Assembly: GCA_963833115.1 (NCBI GenBank)
Contig: CAWHWS010000002.1
Coordinates: 2,418,001 to 2,482,000 of the forward strand
From: Hasllibacter sp963833115
GTDB taxonomy: Bacteria; Pseudomonadota; Alphaproteobacteria; Rhodobacterales; Rhodobacteraceae
DNA length: 64,000 bases
Direction: 5' to 3'
Shown here piece by piece: positions 9,395 to 20,524 of the stretch. Below the pieces are notes generated by a model that made no database searches, was not told the DNA's origin, and saw only the letters and a program-made list of their open reading frames with translations. Position numbers and translations under genes: made by a program. How positions within the stretch are numbered: position 1 is the first letter of the stretch; each line of letters begins with the position of its first letter.

Positions 9395-10017
9395 TGGAGG
9401 CGGCCTACCTCCTGACCACCTTCGTCGCCCTCTTCGTCACGATCGACCCGGTGGGCACGGCGCCCCTGATCCCCGCGCTCACCGCCGGGATGACCCGGCG
9501 CCAGAAGCGGGGCGTCGCGTTCCGCGCGGTCCTGATCGGGGGCGCGATCCTGACCCTGTTCGGCCTCGCCGGGGAGGCGGCGCTCGAGGTGGTGGGCATC
9601 TCGCTGCCAGCGTTCCGGATCGCCGGGGGGCTCCTCTTGTTCCTCATCGCGGTCGAGATGCTCTTCGAGAAGCGCACCGAGCGGCGCGAGACCACGGCGG
9701 GGGCCGAGGCGCCGGGGGACGACCCGTCCGTCTTCCCCCTGGCGATCCCGTTCCTCGCCGGGCCGGGATCGATCACCTCGATGATCCTGCTCGTCGGCGC
9801 GGCGGACGGTCCGGCCGAGACCGCGGCCGTCTACCTCGCGATGGCGGCGGTGATGCTCGTGGCGATGGTCTTCTTCCTCGCCGCGGGCCTGATCGAGACG
9901 ATCCTGGGCCGCACCGGCATCGTCGTCGTCACGCGCCTCCTGGGCATGCTCGTGGCGGCGCTCGCGGTCGAGTTCGTGCTCACGGGACTGCGCAATCTCG
10001 GCGTTCCGCTCGGCTGA
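9394..10017 (+). CDS. MarC family integral membrane protein
   Basis: Inner-membrane protein of 207 residues with about six hydrophobic segments. The N-terminal FVALFVTIDPVGTAPLIPALT and the central FPLAIPFLAGPGSITSMI are hallmarks of the MarC/YchE/YhgN family, whose transport function is still unclear despite the historical antibiotic-resistance name. Its ATG overlaps the ABC-F stop as ATGA, so translation is probably coupled. Confidence 0.92.
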   Translation: MEAAYLLTTFVALFVTIDPVGTAPLIPALTAGMTRRQKRGVAFRAVLIGGAILTLFGLAGEAALEVVGISLPAFRIAGGLLLFLIAVEMLFEKRTERRETTAGAEAPGDDPSVFPLAIPFLAGPGSITSMILLVGAADGPAETAAVYLAMAAVMLVAMVFFLAAGLIETILGRTGIVVVTRLLGMLVAALAVEFVLTGLRNLGVPLG

Positions 10018-10056
10018 CGCCCTTCCACGCCGCGCCAGGCCCCCTATGTTCCGGGC

Positions 10057-10629
10057 ATGAGCGCCGAGATCCCCCGCCTCCTCTATCTCATCCTCCTCCT
10101 CGGCGTGCTGCTGATCTTCGCCCTGCCGATGATCCGCCGCCTGGGGTCCGGCGCGGCCGCCAAGGGCGCGGGCGCCTGGGTGCTGATCTTCGTCGCGGTG
10201 ACGCTGGGCGTCGGCCTCTTCATGGACATCCGCGGCGAGCATCCCGCCCAGACCCATGCCGGCGCGATGATCGAGGTGCCCCGCGCCCAGGACGGGCACT
10301 ACCACCTCGTCCTCGAGCTGGACGCGACGCCGGTGCGCTTCATCGTGGACACGGGCGCGACCGACATGGTCCTGAGCCGGGAGGACGCGGCGCGCGTCGG
10401 CGTCGACCTCGACGAGGTGATCTACACCGGCCGCGCGATGACGGCGAACGGCCCCGTGCGGACCGGCCGCGTCGCATTGGAGGAGGTGCGCCTGGGCGAC
10501 GTGGTCGACCGCGGCGTGCGCGCCTCCGTGACGGATGGCGAGATGCCCGGATCGCTCCTGGGCATGGCCTATCTCGAACGCTTCGCGCGCATCTCGATCG
10601 AGGACGGGCGCCTGATACTGGAGCGGTAG
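10057..10629 (+). CDS. Retropepsin-like (clan AA) aspartic protease, TIGR02281 type
   Basis: Membrane-anchored protein of 190 residues. Two hydrophobic segments (about residues 7-26 and 40-57) precede a soluble domain with the aspartic-protease motif FIVDTGATDMVL and, later, the GSLLGMAYLERF segment typical of single-lobe bacterial retropepsins that dimerise to form the active site. The catalytic domain is expected on the periplasmic face. Physiological substrates are unknown. It reads alone, 69 bp from the convergent pepA stop. Confidence 0.9.
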   Translation: MSAEIPRLLYLILLLGVLLIFALPMIRRLGSGAAAKGAGAWVLIFVAVTLGVGLFMDIRGEHPAQTHAGAMIEVPRAQDGHYHLVLELDATPVRFIVDTGATDMVLSREDAARVGVDLDEVIYTGRAMTANGPVRTGRVALEEVRLGDVVDRGVRASVTDGEMPGSLLGMAYLERFARISIEDGRLILER

Positions 10630-10697
10630 GCGCCCGGCCGTCCCGGTCGCGGCCGGCGAGGGCCCCGGCCGGACCTAGCCCTCCCGCGCGCGCACGA

Positions 10698-12168
<1,471 letters not shown>

Positions 12169-12344
12169 GTTGGCTCCGGGTCCTGGGCTGCGGCTGGCCG
12201 TGACGGTATGCGTCCGCGCGCCCGGGGGCCAGCGGGGGAGCGCGGCGCGCTGGCGGCGGACGCGGCGCTGGCATAGGCTGCGCCCGGGACGGCGGAGGTG
12301 CGCGGCGTGCAGGGACATCCGGACGAGCCGCGCGGGCGGGCCGC

Positions 12345-13454
12345 ATGACCCGCTACGACCGCTACGCCCTGGCGCAGATCGGGCGCGTGTTCGGGCTCTT
12401 CGCCCTCGTCCTGGCGCTGGTCTACTGGATCAACCGCGCGGTCGCCCTCTTCGACCGGCTGATCGCCGACGGTCAGTCGTTCCTGGTGTTCCTGGAGTTC
12501 ACCGCCCTGACCTTGCCGACGGTGTTCCGGCTGACGGCGCCGGTCGCGGCCTTCGCCGCCGCGGCCTACGTCGCCAGCCGCATGCGGAGCGAGGGCGAGC
12601 TGACCGCGCTGCGCGGCGGGGGGGCCTCCTCGTGGCGCCTGGCCCGGCCGGCGGTGATCTTCGGCCTGGGCGCCGCCCTCTTCATGACGGTGCTCGCGCA
12701 CGCGCTCGTGCCCGCCGCGCGCGAGCGCCTCGACCTCCGCGGCGACGAGATCGCCCGAGACGCCACGGCCCGGCTCCTGACCGAGGGCACCTTCGTGCAT
12801 CCCGCCCCTGGCCTGACCTTCTACCTGCGCGCGATCGACGCGGACGGCACCATGCGCGACGTGTTCCTCGCCGATCGCCGCGACGAGGGCGTGGAGACCG
12901 TCTACACCGCGACCTCCGCTGTCCTGTCGCGCGGCCAGGACGGCACGCGGCTCGTGATGTTCGACGGGCTGGCGCAGTCCCTGGCCCCCTCCGCGGACGG
13001 CCCGCCGCGCCTGTTCAGCACGCGGTTCGAAGACCTCGTCTACGATCTCGGCGCGCTGGGCGGCGGCGGGGCGGCCGGGGCCCCCAACCCCCGGGACCTG
13101 ACGACGCCGCAGCTCCTGCGCGCGGACCTGCCGCGCGAGCGGATGCTGCTGGAGGCGCACCGCCGCGGCGGGGAGGCCGCGATCGCCCTCGCCGCGCCCG
13201 CGATCGGCTTCGCCGCCCTCCTGATGGGCCTCCACGTGCGCACGGGCGCGCGCTGGCAGATGGCGCTCGCGATCCTGGCGCTCGTCACGATCGAGATGAC
13301 GCAGTCCGGGATGGAGGCGATCATGGACCGCGCGCCGGCCCTCTGGCCGCTGCACTACGTGCCCGGCGCGGCGGGTCTCGCCATCGCCGCGGCCATGCTG
13401 CGCGTGGCGGACCGCACCCGCCGGCCCGCCGCACCGGGGGCGGTCCCCGCATGA
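12345..13454 (+). CDS. lptF: LPS export ABC transporter permease LptF
   Basis: Inner-membrane permease of the LptB2FG complex that extracts lipopolysaccharide and pushes it onto the periplasmic bridge. 369 residues: three membrane segments in the first 130 residues, a large periplasmic beta-jellyroll region and three more membrane segments after about residue 270, the standard LptF/LptG (YjgP/YjgQ) layout. Typical stretches are VYWINRAVALFD, RSEGELTALR and YVPGAAGLAI. It opens the lptF-lptG-lptD run and overlaps lptG by ATGA, so equal synthesis of the two permeases is likely coupled. The 176-bp gap to pepA should hold the operon promoter. Confidence 0.95.
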   Translation: MTRYDRYALAQIGRVFGLFALVLALVYWINRAVALFDRLIADGQSFLVFLEFTALTLPTVFRLTAPVAAFAAAAYVASRMRSEGELTALRGGGASSWRLARPAVIFGLGAALFMTVLAHALVPAARERLDLRGDEIARDATARLLTEGTFVHPAPGLTFYLRAIDADGTMRDVFLADRRDEGVETVYTATSAVLSRGQDGTRLVMFDGLAQSLAPSADGPPRLFSTRFEDLVYDLGALGGGGAAGAPNPRDLTTPQLLRADLPRERMLLEAHRRGGEAAIALAAPAIGFAALLMGLHVRTGARWQMALAILALVTIEMTQSGMEAIMDRAPALWPLHYVPGAAGLAIAAAMLRVADRTRRPAAPGAVPA

Positions 13455-14542
13455 CGTTCTCGCGCTACCTCGCCCGGCGCTTCGCGCGCGCGCTCCTGGC
13501 GATGACCGGCGCCTTCGCGCTCCTCCTGGGGATGCTCGGCCTCGTGGACGCCCTCGGCGACGTCTCGGAGGACGGCGCGACCGCCCTCGGCGCCGTCGAG
13601 CTGACGCTCCTGCGGCTGCCCGCGCAACTCTACCAGATCGCGCCCCTCATCGTCATGCTCGCGACGCTGGCGCTCTTCCTCGCCCTCGCCCGCTCCTCCG
13701 AGCTGGTGGTCGCGCGGGCGGCCGGCCGCTCGGCGCTCGGCGCGATCGGCGCGCCCGTCCTGGTGATGCTGTGCGTCGGCGCCCTGATGGTCGCGGTCGC
13801 GAACCCCATCGTCTCGGCGACCTCCCGCAAGGCCGAGGCGCTGTCGGATTTCTACGAGGGCGGGGGCAACGTGCTCTCGATCTCGCGCGAGGGGCTGTGG
13901 CTGCGGCAGGGGGGCGAGCTCCGGCAGACGGTGATCCGCGCGGCGGCGGCCTCCCTCGACGGGGCCGTGCTGCGGGACGCGACCTTCGTCACCTTCGAGG
14001 CGGGACGCGGCCCGGTGCAGCGGATCGACGCGGCGCGCGCCGAGCTGACCCCCGGCGCCTGGCGCCTGACCGACGCGAAGACCTGGGACCTGACCGCCCC
14101 CAACCCAGAGGCCGCGGCCACCGCCACGGGCAGCGCCCGCCTCGCCACCGACCTCACGACGGACCGCATCCGCGACAGCTTCGGCACGCCCTCGGCCGTT
14201 CCGATCTGGCAGCTCCCCGCCTTCGTCGCGGATCTCGAGCGGGCGGGGTTCTCGGCCCGTTCGCACCGGATGTGGCTCTGGTCGGAGATCGCCTCGCCGC
14301 TCTTCTACGCCGCGATGGTGATCGTCGGCGCCGCCTTCACCCTGCGACATGCCCGGATGGGGCGCACCGGGCTGCGGATCGGGGGCGCGCTCGGCCTCGG
14401 CTTCGGGCTCTACTTCGTCAAGGACTTCGCCGCCGTCCTCGGCGAGGCCGGGCAAATCCCCGTCCATCTCGCGGCGATCGCGCCGCCGGTCGCCGCGCTC
14501 ATGCTCTCGGTCGCCGTCGTCCTGCACCTGGAGGACGGATGA
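13451..14542 (+). CDS. lptG: LPS export ABC transporter permease LptG
   Basis: Second permease of the LptB2FG exporter, 363 residues with the same 3+3 membrane topology around a periplasmic jellyroll. Diagnostic stretches are LLRLPAQLYQIAPLIVMLATL, ARSSELVVARAAG and LGLGFGLYFVKDF. Its ATG overlaps the lptF stop and its own stop overlaps the lptD start (both ATGA). The ATPase lptB is not in the window. Confidence 0.95.
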   Translation: MTFSRYLARRFARALLAMTGAFALLLGMLGLVDALGDVSEDGATALGAVELTLLRLPAQLYQIAPLIVMLATLALFLALARSSELVVARAAGRSALGAIGAPVLVMLCVGALMVAVANPIVSATSRKAEALSDFYEGGGNVLSISREGLWLRQGGELRQTVIRAAAASLDGAVLRDATFVTFEAGRGPVQRIDAARAELTPGAWRLTDAKTWDLTAPNPEAAATATGSARLATDLTTDRIRDSFGTPSAVPIWQLPAFVADLERAGFSARSHRMWLWSEIASPLFYAAMVIVGAAFTLRHARMGRTGLRIGGALGLGFGLYFVKDFAAVLGEAGQIPVHLAAIAPPVAALMLSVAVVLHLEDG

Positions 14543-16665
14543 GGGCGCTCGTCCTGGCCGCGCTCATGGCCCTCGCCGGCCCGGCGGCGGCGCAGGACGC
14601 GCCGTCGAGCCTCATTGCCGACCGGGTCGAGGTGTCGCCGGACGGCCGGCTGACCGCGACCGGCGCGGTGGAGATCCGCTCGGAGGGCGCGCGCGTCACG
14701 GCCTCGTCCCTGACCTACGACCGGGAGACCGGCGCGCTCGAGATCGCCGGCCCCATTCGTCTGGAGGACGCCTCTGGCGGCGTGCTCGTCGCGGACGGCG
14801 CCGCGCTGGACGCGGAGCTGCGCACCGGGATCGCGCGCGGCGTGCGCCTCGTGGTCGACGCGCAACTGCAGATCGCGGCGGCCGAGCTCGCCCGCGCCGG
14901 CCCGCGCTTCGACACGCTGACCCGGGCCGTCGCCTCCACCTGCCGGGTCTGCGCCGCCCGGCCCACCCCGCTATGGGAGATCCGCGCGCGGCGCGTCGTG
15001 CGCGACCGCACAGAGCGGCAGATCTACTTCGAGGGCGCTCAGTTCCGCGTCGCCGGCGTGCCCGTCGCCTACCTGCCGCGCCTGCGGCTGCCGGGCCCGG
15101 GCAACGACCGCGCGACCGGCCTGCTCGCCCCGGAGTTCCGCAGCACCTCGCAGCTCGGCACGGGCGTGGCCCTGCCCTTCTTCGTCGTGCTCGGGCGCTC
15201 GCGCGACGTGACGCTCACGCCCTACGTCTCCGGCGGCACCCGCACCCTGGGCCTGCGCTACCGCGAGGCCTTCCGCGCGGGCACGTTCACGGTCGAGGGC
15301 GCGGCCACCTCCGACGACATCCAACCGGGCGAGGGCCGCGGCTACCTCTTCTCCGAAGGGCGCTTCGCCCTCGCGGACGGATCGCGCTTCGAGTTCGACA
15401 TCCAGACCGCGAGCGACGACGACTACCTCCTCGACTACGGCATCACCGAGCGCGACCTGCTGCGCAACGAGCTGCGCCTGATCGACGTCTCGGCGCCGAG
15501 CTATCTCGACCTGCGCATCGGCGAGTTCCGCCGCCTGCGCGCGTCCGAGGAGGCCGACGCGTTCGAGCCGAGCGTTCAGGGCGGCGCCGAATGGGTCCGC
15601 CGGACGCCCGGCCCGTTCGGCGGCCTGGCCGAGTTCCGCCTGCTCGCGGACGGCTTCGAGCGGGCGTCGGACCGCGCGACGGACGGGCCGGATGCCGGCA
15701 CCCTGCCCGATGGGCGCGACGCCGCCCGCATCGCCGCCTCGGCGGACTGGCGCCGCGCCGTCCGGCTCGCCGGCGGGATCGAGGCGACGGGCCATGCGCG
15801 CCTGGACCTCCAGGCGGTCGCGGTGGGGGACGACGCGACCTTCGCCGAGCGCATCACCCGCGCCGTGCCGACGGCCGGCGTCACCCTGCGCTGGCCCTGG
15901 GCGCGGCGGGACGGCGCGACCTCGGACCTGATCGAGCCCACGGTGCAGCTCCTCTGGAGCGGCGACGCGAAGGACGCCCCCAACGAGGACGCGACCCGTC
16001 CCGAGCTCGACGAGGGCAACCTGATCGCGGTGAGCAGGCTTCCCGGCGACGACATCCTCGAGACCGGCGCGCGCGCCAATCTCGCGCTGACCTGGACGCG
16101 CGTCGCGCCCGCCTACGAGCTCACCGCGACCGCGGGCCGCATCTACCGCGGCACCGCGCCGGGCGATTTCTCCCGCGACCATCCGCTCGCGGGCACCCGG
16201 TCCGACTGGCTCCTCGCGGCGGGACTGTCGCTCGGCGAGCGCGTGCGCGTCGACGCGCGCGCCCTGCTGGACGGGGACGGCGAGGTCACCCGCGCCGAGA
16301 CCCGGCTCGAGGGCCGGGCCGACCGCCTCTCCCTCGCGGCGGGCTACGTCTGGAACGAGGGGCTGGTCGAATCCGACGGCATCGAATCGGGCCGCATCTC
16401 GGAGATCGCCGTCGAGGCGGACGTCCCGATCGGGCGCGCCTGGGACGCGGGCGCCGCGCTGCGCTACGATCTCGCCGAGGAGCGCCCCCAGCGCGCCGCC
16501 CTGGGCCTGACCTGGAACGGTGACTGCGCGCGCGCGCGCCTGGACGTCTCGCGCCGGTTCAGCGACGAGGACGACCTTTCGTCCGAGACGCGTTTCGGGG
16601 TAAGCGTCGAGCTGACCGGGATCGGCGGCGCCGCGCGGCGCGGACCCGGCGCCTGCGGGGGCTGA
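14539..16665 (+). CDS. lptD: LPS assembly outer-membrane protein LptD
   Basis: Outer-membrane translocon that receives LPS from the Lpt bridge and inserts it into the outer leaflet. 708 residues: signal peptide MRALVLAALMALAGPAAAQ, an OstA/LptA-like beta-jellyroll at about residues 25-125, then the conserved LptD barrel region (for example FYFEGAQF-like IYFEGAQFRVAGVPVAYLPR and LLAPEFRSTSQLGTG). Two Cys close together (STCRVC) and two near the C-terminus are compatible with the disulfide pattern known in the family. It overlaps lptG by ATGA and is followed 53 bp on by surA, a chaperone its folding depends on. Confidence 0.95.
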   Translation: MRALVLAALMALAGPAAAQDAPSSLIADRVEVSPDGRLTATGAVEIRSEGARVTASSLTYDRETGALEIAGPIRLEDASGGVLVADGAALDAELRTGIARGVRLVVDAQLQIAAAELARAGPRFDTLTRAVASTCRVCAARPTPLWEIRARRVVRDRTERQIYFEGAQFRVAGVPVAYLPRLRLPGPGNDRATGLLAPEFRSTSQLGTGVALPFFVVLGRSRDVTLTPYVSGGTRTLGLRYREAFRAGTFTVEGAATSDDIQPGEGRGYLFSEGRFALADGSRFEFDIQTASDDDYLLDYGITERDLLRNELRLIDVSAPSYLDLRIGEFRRLRASEEADAFEPSVQGGAEWVRRTPGPFGGLAEFRLLADGFERASDRATDGPDAGTLPDGRDAARIAASADWRRAVRLAGGIEATGHARLDLQAVAVGDDATFAERITRAVPTAGVTLRWPWARRDGATSDLIEPTVQLLWSGDAKDAPNEDATRPELDEGNLIAVSRLPGDDILETGARANLALTWTRVAPAYELTATAGRIYRGTAPGDFSRDHPLAGTRSDWLLAAGLSLGERVRVDARALLDGDGEVTRAETRLEGRADRLSLAAGYVWNEGLVESDGIESGRISEIAVEADVPIGRAWDAGAALRYDLAEERPQRAALGLTWNGDCARARLDVSRRFSDEDDLSSETRFGVSVELTGIGGAARRGPGACGG

Positions 16666-16718
16666 CCCGCGGGGACGATGCCGGCGGCGCGCGCCGCCGC
16701 CCGATGGAGCGACCCGCC

Positions 16719-17936
16719 ATGCGGCCTTCCCTGATCCGCCTCGCCCTGTGCCTGATGCTGGCGCATGCGGCCCCCGCCGGCGCGCAGGGCCTGTTCTCGC
16801 CCGTCGCGCAGGTCGGCGATGCCGTCGTCACCGGCTACGAGGTGTCGCAGCGCGCCCTCTTCAACCGCCTGCTGGGCACGCCCGGCGACGTGGCGGCGCT
16901 TTCGCTCGAGCAGCTCATCGACGACCGGCTGCGCCTCTCGGAGGCCGAACGCCTGGGCATCGCCGTCGCGCCGGCGCAGATCGAGGAGGGCATGGCCGAG
17001 TTCGCCGGGCGGGCGAATCTCGAGACGCCCGAGTTCGTCGCGATCCTGGCCCGCGCGGGGATCGACGAGGCGACGTTCCGCGACTTCGTGGAGGCCGGGG
17101 TCGCCTGGCGCGAGGTGGTTCGCGCCCGCTTCGGCGCCCAATCGGAGGTCTCCGAACGGGCGATCGACCGCGCCATCGCGGATGGCGAGGCGCCCGGCGC
17201 CGGACCGCGCTTCCTCCTGAGCGAGATCATCATCCCGGCCGCCACCGCCGCCGAGCGCAGCGCCGCCCTCGCCCGCGCCCGGCAGATCGCCGCCGTCCAG
17301 GGCGAGGAGGCCTTCGCCCGCGCCGCCCGCGCGTATTCCGCGGCCGGGAGCGCGCCGCGCGGCGGGCGCCTCAACTGGCTGCCGGCCGACGCCCTGCCCG
17401 CCGGCGTCGGCGCCGCGGTGAGCGCCCTGTCGCCGGGCGAGGTCAGCGCGCCGGTCTCCGTGCCAGGCGCGGTCGCGGTCTTCTATCTGCGCGAGGCCGC
17501 CGCCGGGTCGGATGGCCGCGAGGGCGGCGTGATCGACTACGCCGCGTTCTACATCCCCGGCGGGCGCGGCCCCGAGGCCCTGTCGGAGGCCGCCCGCCTG
17601 CGCGCGCGCGTCGACACCTGCGAGGACCTCTACCCCGCCGTGCGCGGCCTGCCGGCCGAACGGCTGGAGCGCGGCGAGCTGCCCCGCGGGCGCATCCCCG
17701 CCGACATCGCCGCCGAGCTCGACCTCATGGACGCCAACGAGGTCTCGACCCGCCTCACGCGCGCGAACGGGCAGACGCTCGTGTTCCTGATGCTGTGCGC
17801 GCGGGAAGGCGCCGTGGACCCCGAGACCGTGGACCGCCGGGCCGTCGCCGCCCAGCTTCGCAACGCGCGGCTCGCCGGGCTGGCGGACGGCTATCTCGAC
17901 GAGCTACGCGCCGAGACGCCGATCGTGCGGCCCTGA
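16719..17936 (+). CDS. surA: SurA-like periplasmic peptidyl-prolyl isomerase/chaperone
   Basis: Periplasmic chaperone that escorts outer-membrane proteins, including LptD. The start at 16719 gives a clean signal peptide (MRPSLIRLALCLML to AGAQG); an in-frame ATG 15 bp upstream is possible. The SurA N-terminal domain follows (AQVGDAVVTGYEVSQRALF, LEQLIDDRLRLSEA), then one parvulin rotamase unit (LLSEIIIPA, GGRLNWLPADALP). About 405 residues. It is placed between lptD and pdxA, the order also found in enterobacteria. Confidence 0.92.
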   Translation: MRPSLIRLALCLMLAHAAPAGAQGLFSPVAQVGDAVVTGYEVSQRALFNRLLGTPGDVAALSLEQLIDDRLRLSEAERLGIAVAPAQIEEGMAEFAGRANLETPEFVAILARAGIDEATFRDFVEAGVAWREVVRARFGAQSEVSERAIDRAIADGEAPGAGPRFLLSEIIIPAATAAERSAALARARQIAAVQGEEAFARAARAYSAAGSAPRGGRLNWLPADALPAGVGAAVSALSPGEVSAPVSVPGAVAVFYLREAAAGSDGREGGVIDYAAFYIPGGRGPEALSEAARLRARVDTCEDLYPAVRGLPAERLERGELPRGRIPADIAAELDLMDANEVSTRLTRANGQTLVFLMLCAREGAVDPETVDRRAVAAQLRNARLAGLADGYLDELRAETPIVRP

Positions 17937-17969
17937 CCGGCGCCATGACGGGCGCCATGACCGGCGCGG
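17934..17969 (+). repeat. Three 12-bp tandem units at the surA/pdxA junction
   Basis: TGACCGGCGCCA, TGACGGGCGCCA and TGACCGGCGCGG follow one another. The first begins at the surA stop, and the later ones carry the two possible ATG starts of pdxA, giving an N-terminal MTGA repeat. Confidence 0.75.
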
Positions 17970-18937
17970 CGCCCGTCGCGGTGAGCTGCGGCGAGCCGGC
18001 CGGGATCGGGCCCGAGATCGCGGCGATGGCCTGGGACCGGCTCCGCGGCGCGCTGCCCTTCGTCTACCTGGGCGATCCCTCCCACCTGCCGGCCGGCACG
18101 CCCGTCGCCGTCATCGCGGACCCCTCCGAGGCCGCCGAGGCCGCGCCCCGCGCCCTGCCCCTCCTGCCCGTCGCGTTCGCCGGCCCGGCCCGGTCCGGCA
18201 CGCTCGACCCCGCGCTCGCGCCCGGCGTGGTGGAGGCCATCCGCGCGGGCGTGCGCCTCGTCGCGGGCGGGGCCTGCGCGGCGCTGTGCACCCTGCCGAT
18301 CCACAAGAAGGCGCTGCAGGACGGCGCCGGCTTCGCGCATCCCGGCCATACCGAGTTCCTGGCCGACCTCTCGGGCGGCGTGCCCGTGGCGATGATGCTC
18401 GCCGCGCCGGCCCTGCGCGTCGTGCCGGCGACGATCCACATCCCCCTGTCCGCGGTGCCCGCGGCCCTGACGCCCGCGGCGGTGGAGACGGCGATCCGGC
18501 TGACGCATGCCGCCCTGATCGCCGATTTCGGCGTGCTCGCGCCGCGCATCGCGGTGGCGGGGCTGAACCCCCATGCCGGCGAAGGCGGCGCGATGGGCCG
18601 CGAGGAGATCGAGGTCATCGCCCCGGTCCTAGAGCGCCTGCGGGCCGAGGGGATGGACCTCGCCGGTCCCCTTTCGGCCGACACGATGTTCCACCCCGCC
18701 GCCCGCGCCGGCTACGACGCCGCCGTCGCGATGTATCACGACCAGGCCCTGATCCCGATCAAGACGGTGGATTTCGCCGGCGGCGTGAACGTGACGCTCG
18801 GGCTGCCCTACGCGCGCACCTCCCCCGATCACGGGACGGCCCTCGACATCGCCGGCACCGGCGCGGCGGACCCCACCTCCTTCGTCGCCGCGCTGCGCAT
18901 GGCGGCCGAGATGGGCGCGCGGCGGGCGGCCGGGTGA
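17945..18937 (+). CDS. pdxA: 4-hydroxythreonine-4-phosphate dehydrogenase
   Basis: NAD-dependent enzyme of pyridoxal 5'-phosphate synthesis (DXP-dependent branch), working as a cytoplasmic metal-dependent dimer. 330 residues from ATG 17945, or four fewer from 17957. Motifs: CGEPAGIGPEIA near the N-terminus, metal-ligand region HPGHTEFLA, GLNPHAGEGG, FHPAARAGYDA and MYHDQALIPIK, SPDHGTALDIAGTG at the end. Its TGA overlaps the rsmA start as GTGA. Confidence 0.95.
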   Translation: MTGAMTGAAPVAVSCGEPAGIGPEIAAMAWDRLRGALPFVYLGDPSHLPAGTPVAVIADPSEAAEAAPRALPLLPVAFAGPARSGTLDPALAPGVVEAIRAGVRLVAGGACAALCTLPIHKKALQDGAGFAHPGHTEFLADLSGGVPVAMMLAAPALRVVPATIHIPLSAVPAALTPAAVETAIRLTHAALIADFGVLAPRIAVAGLNPHAGEGGAMGREEIEVIAPVLERLRAEGMDLAGPLSADTMFHPAARAGYDAAVAMYHDQALIPIKTVDFAGGVNVTLGLPYARTSPDHGTALDIAGTGAADPTSFVAALRMAAEMGARRAAG

Positions 18938-19788
18938 CCACGCCCGACGGGCTACCCAAGCTGCGCGAGGTGATCGCCGCCCACGACCTGCGCGCGCGGC
19001 GGTCCCTCGGACAGAACTTCCTCCTCGACCTGAACCTGACCATGCGGATCGCCCGCGCGGCCGGCGACATCGCGGGCGCGGACGTCCTGGAGGTCGGGCC
19101 GGGCCCCGGCGGCCTCACGCGGGCGCTCCTTCTCGAAGGCGCCCGCCGCGTCGTCGCGGTGGAGAAGGACCCCCGCTGCCTGCCCGCGCTCCGAGAGATC
19201 GCCGAGCGGTGGCCCGGCCGGCTGGAGGTGATCGAGGGCGACGCGCTCGAAGACGGCACGCTGGAGCGCCTCGACCCGCCGCGCAAGGTCGCCGCGAACC
19301 TGCCCTACAACGTCGGGACCGAGCTCCTCGTGCGCTGGCTCACGCCGCCGTCCTGGCCGCCCGCCTGGACGACGCTGACGCTGATGTTCCAGAGGGAGGT
19401 CGCGGACCGCATCGTCGCGGCCCCCGGGTCGAAGGCCTACGGGCGCCTCGCCGTCCTGGCCCAGTGGCGCAGCACGGCGCGCATCGCCATGACCCTCCCG
19501 CCGGAGGCGTTCACCCCGGCGCCGAAGGTCCATTCGGCGGTGGTCCATGTCGAGGCGCTGCCGGAGCCGCGATTCCCGGCGGACCCGGCAGTCTTGTCCC
19601 GCGTCGTGGCGGCGGGATTCGGTCAGCGGCGCAAGATGCTGCGCGCCTCCCTCCGCGGGCTGGCGCCGGACGCCCAGGCCCGGATCGAGGCTGCGGGACT
19701 CGCGCCCACCGCCCGGGCCGAGGAGATCGACATCGAGGGGTTCTGCGCCCTCGCGCGCGCCTTCGACCCCCGGACGGCGCCGGCCTAG
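18934..19788 (+). CDS. rsmA: 16S rRNA (adenine1518-N6/adenine1519-N6)-dimethyltransferase
   Basis: KsgA/RsmA dimethylates two adjacent adenosines in helix 45 of 16S rRNA late in 30S maturation. 284 residues from GTG at 18934. Motifs: SLGQNFLLD, the SAM-binding LEVGPGPGGLTRALL, the catalytic NLPYNV and the C-terminal QRRKMLR. It is last in the lptF-rsmA run. Its stop is convergent with the DUF4167 gene and shares CTAG. Confidence 0.96.
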   Translation: MTTPDGLPKLREVIAAHDLRARRSLGQNFLLDLNLTMRIARAAGDIAGADVLEVGPGPGGLTRALLLEGARRVVAVEKDPRCLPALREIAERWPGRLEVIEGDALEDGTLERLDPPRKVAANLPYNVGTELLVRWLTPPSWPPAWTTLTLMFQREVADRIVAAPGSKAYGRLAVLAQWRSTARIAMTLPPEAFTPAPKVHSAVVHVEALPEPRFPADPAVLSRVVAAGFGQRRKMLRASLRGLAPDAQARIEAAGLAPTARAEEIDIEGFCALARAFDPRTAPA

Positions 19789-20375
19789 GGCGACTCGGCG
19801 GCCTCGTCGCCGGCGGGGGCCGCGCTCTCCTCGCGCGGGTCGTTGCGCGGCTTGCGCGCCCGGCGGGTGCGCGGCTTGCGCTCCTCCGGCGGGGGGGCGT
19901 CGGCGCGGGGCACCTCGCCGGCCCCGGCGGCCTCCGGCACGTCCACCGGGCCGGCATCGCCGCGCGGGTCCGTCATGTCGGGCTGCTGCGCGGCGCGGGG
20001 AGCGTCGCCGTGCCCGCCCTGCGGCTCGCCGCGCCGGGCATCCCGGGCGTCTCGGGCCTCGCGCTCGGCGCGCTCACGGTCCTGGCGCGCCTGCTGCTCG
20101 CGGTCCTGCTGCTCGCGCTTGGAGTCGATCTCCTTTTGCGCCTCGGCGAGCATCCGGGTGTAGTGCTCGGCGTGCTGCTGGAAGTTCTCCACCGCGACGC
20201 GGTCGCCGGCGAGCTGCGCGTCGCGCGCGAGCTGGCCGTACTTGTCGATGATCTGCTGCGGCGTGCCGCGCACCTTTCCCTCCGGGCCCGAGCTGTCGAA
20301 GACGCGGCCGACGACGTTGCCGCCGGATGGACGATTACGGTTCTTGGACCGCGAACGGTTCTTGGATGATCTCAT
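19785..20375 (-). CDS. DUF4167 domain-containing protein
   Basis: Alphaproteobacterial protein of 196 residues with unknown function. The basic N-terminus (MRSSKNRSRSKNRNR) and the following GRVFDSSGPEGKVRGTP, YGQLARDAQLAGDRVAVENFQQHAEHY are the conserved DUF4167 core; the rest is a charged, low-complexity tail rich in Glu, Arg, Gln and Pro (QQDREQQARQDRERAEREA), likely disordered. The composition suggests nucleic-acid binding, but this is inference. It is convergent with rsmA. Confidence 0.9.
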   Translation of the reverse strand: MRSSKNRSRSKNRNRPSGGNVVGRVFDSSGPEGKVRGTPQQIIDKYGQLARDAQLAGDRVAVENFQQHAEHYTRMLAEAQKEIDSKREQQDREQQARQDRERAEREARDARDARRGEPQGGHGDAPRAAQQPDMTDPRGDAGPVDVPEAAGAGEVPRADAPPPEERKPRTRRARKPRNDPREESAAPAGDEAAESP

Positions 20376-20524
20376 GGGGTCTCGTCTGTCCTGCCGCGCA
20401 TGCCGTCCCGACGGGCGGATGATCGGCGCCTGGATCTGCGGAATGGTCGGCGCGGCCCTGGGGGCGGCGCTGCCGGCTCGGATATGTTCACATCACGCGG
20501 CGCGATCGCGGGCAAGCGAAATCG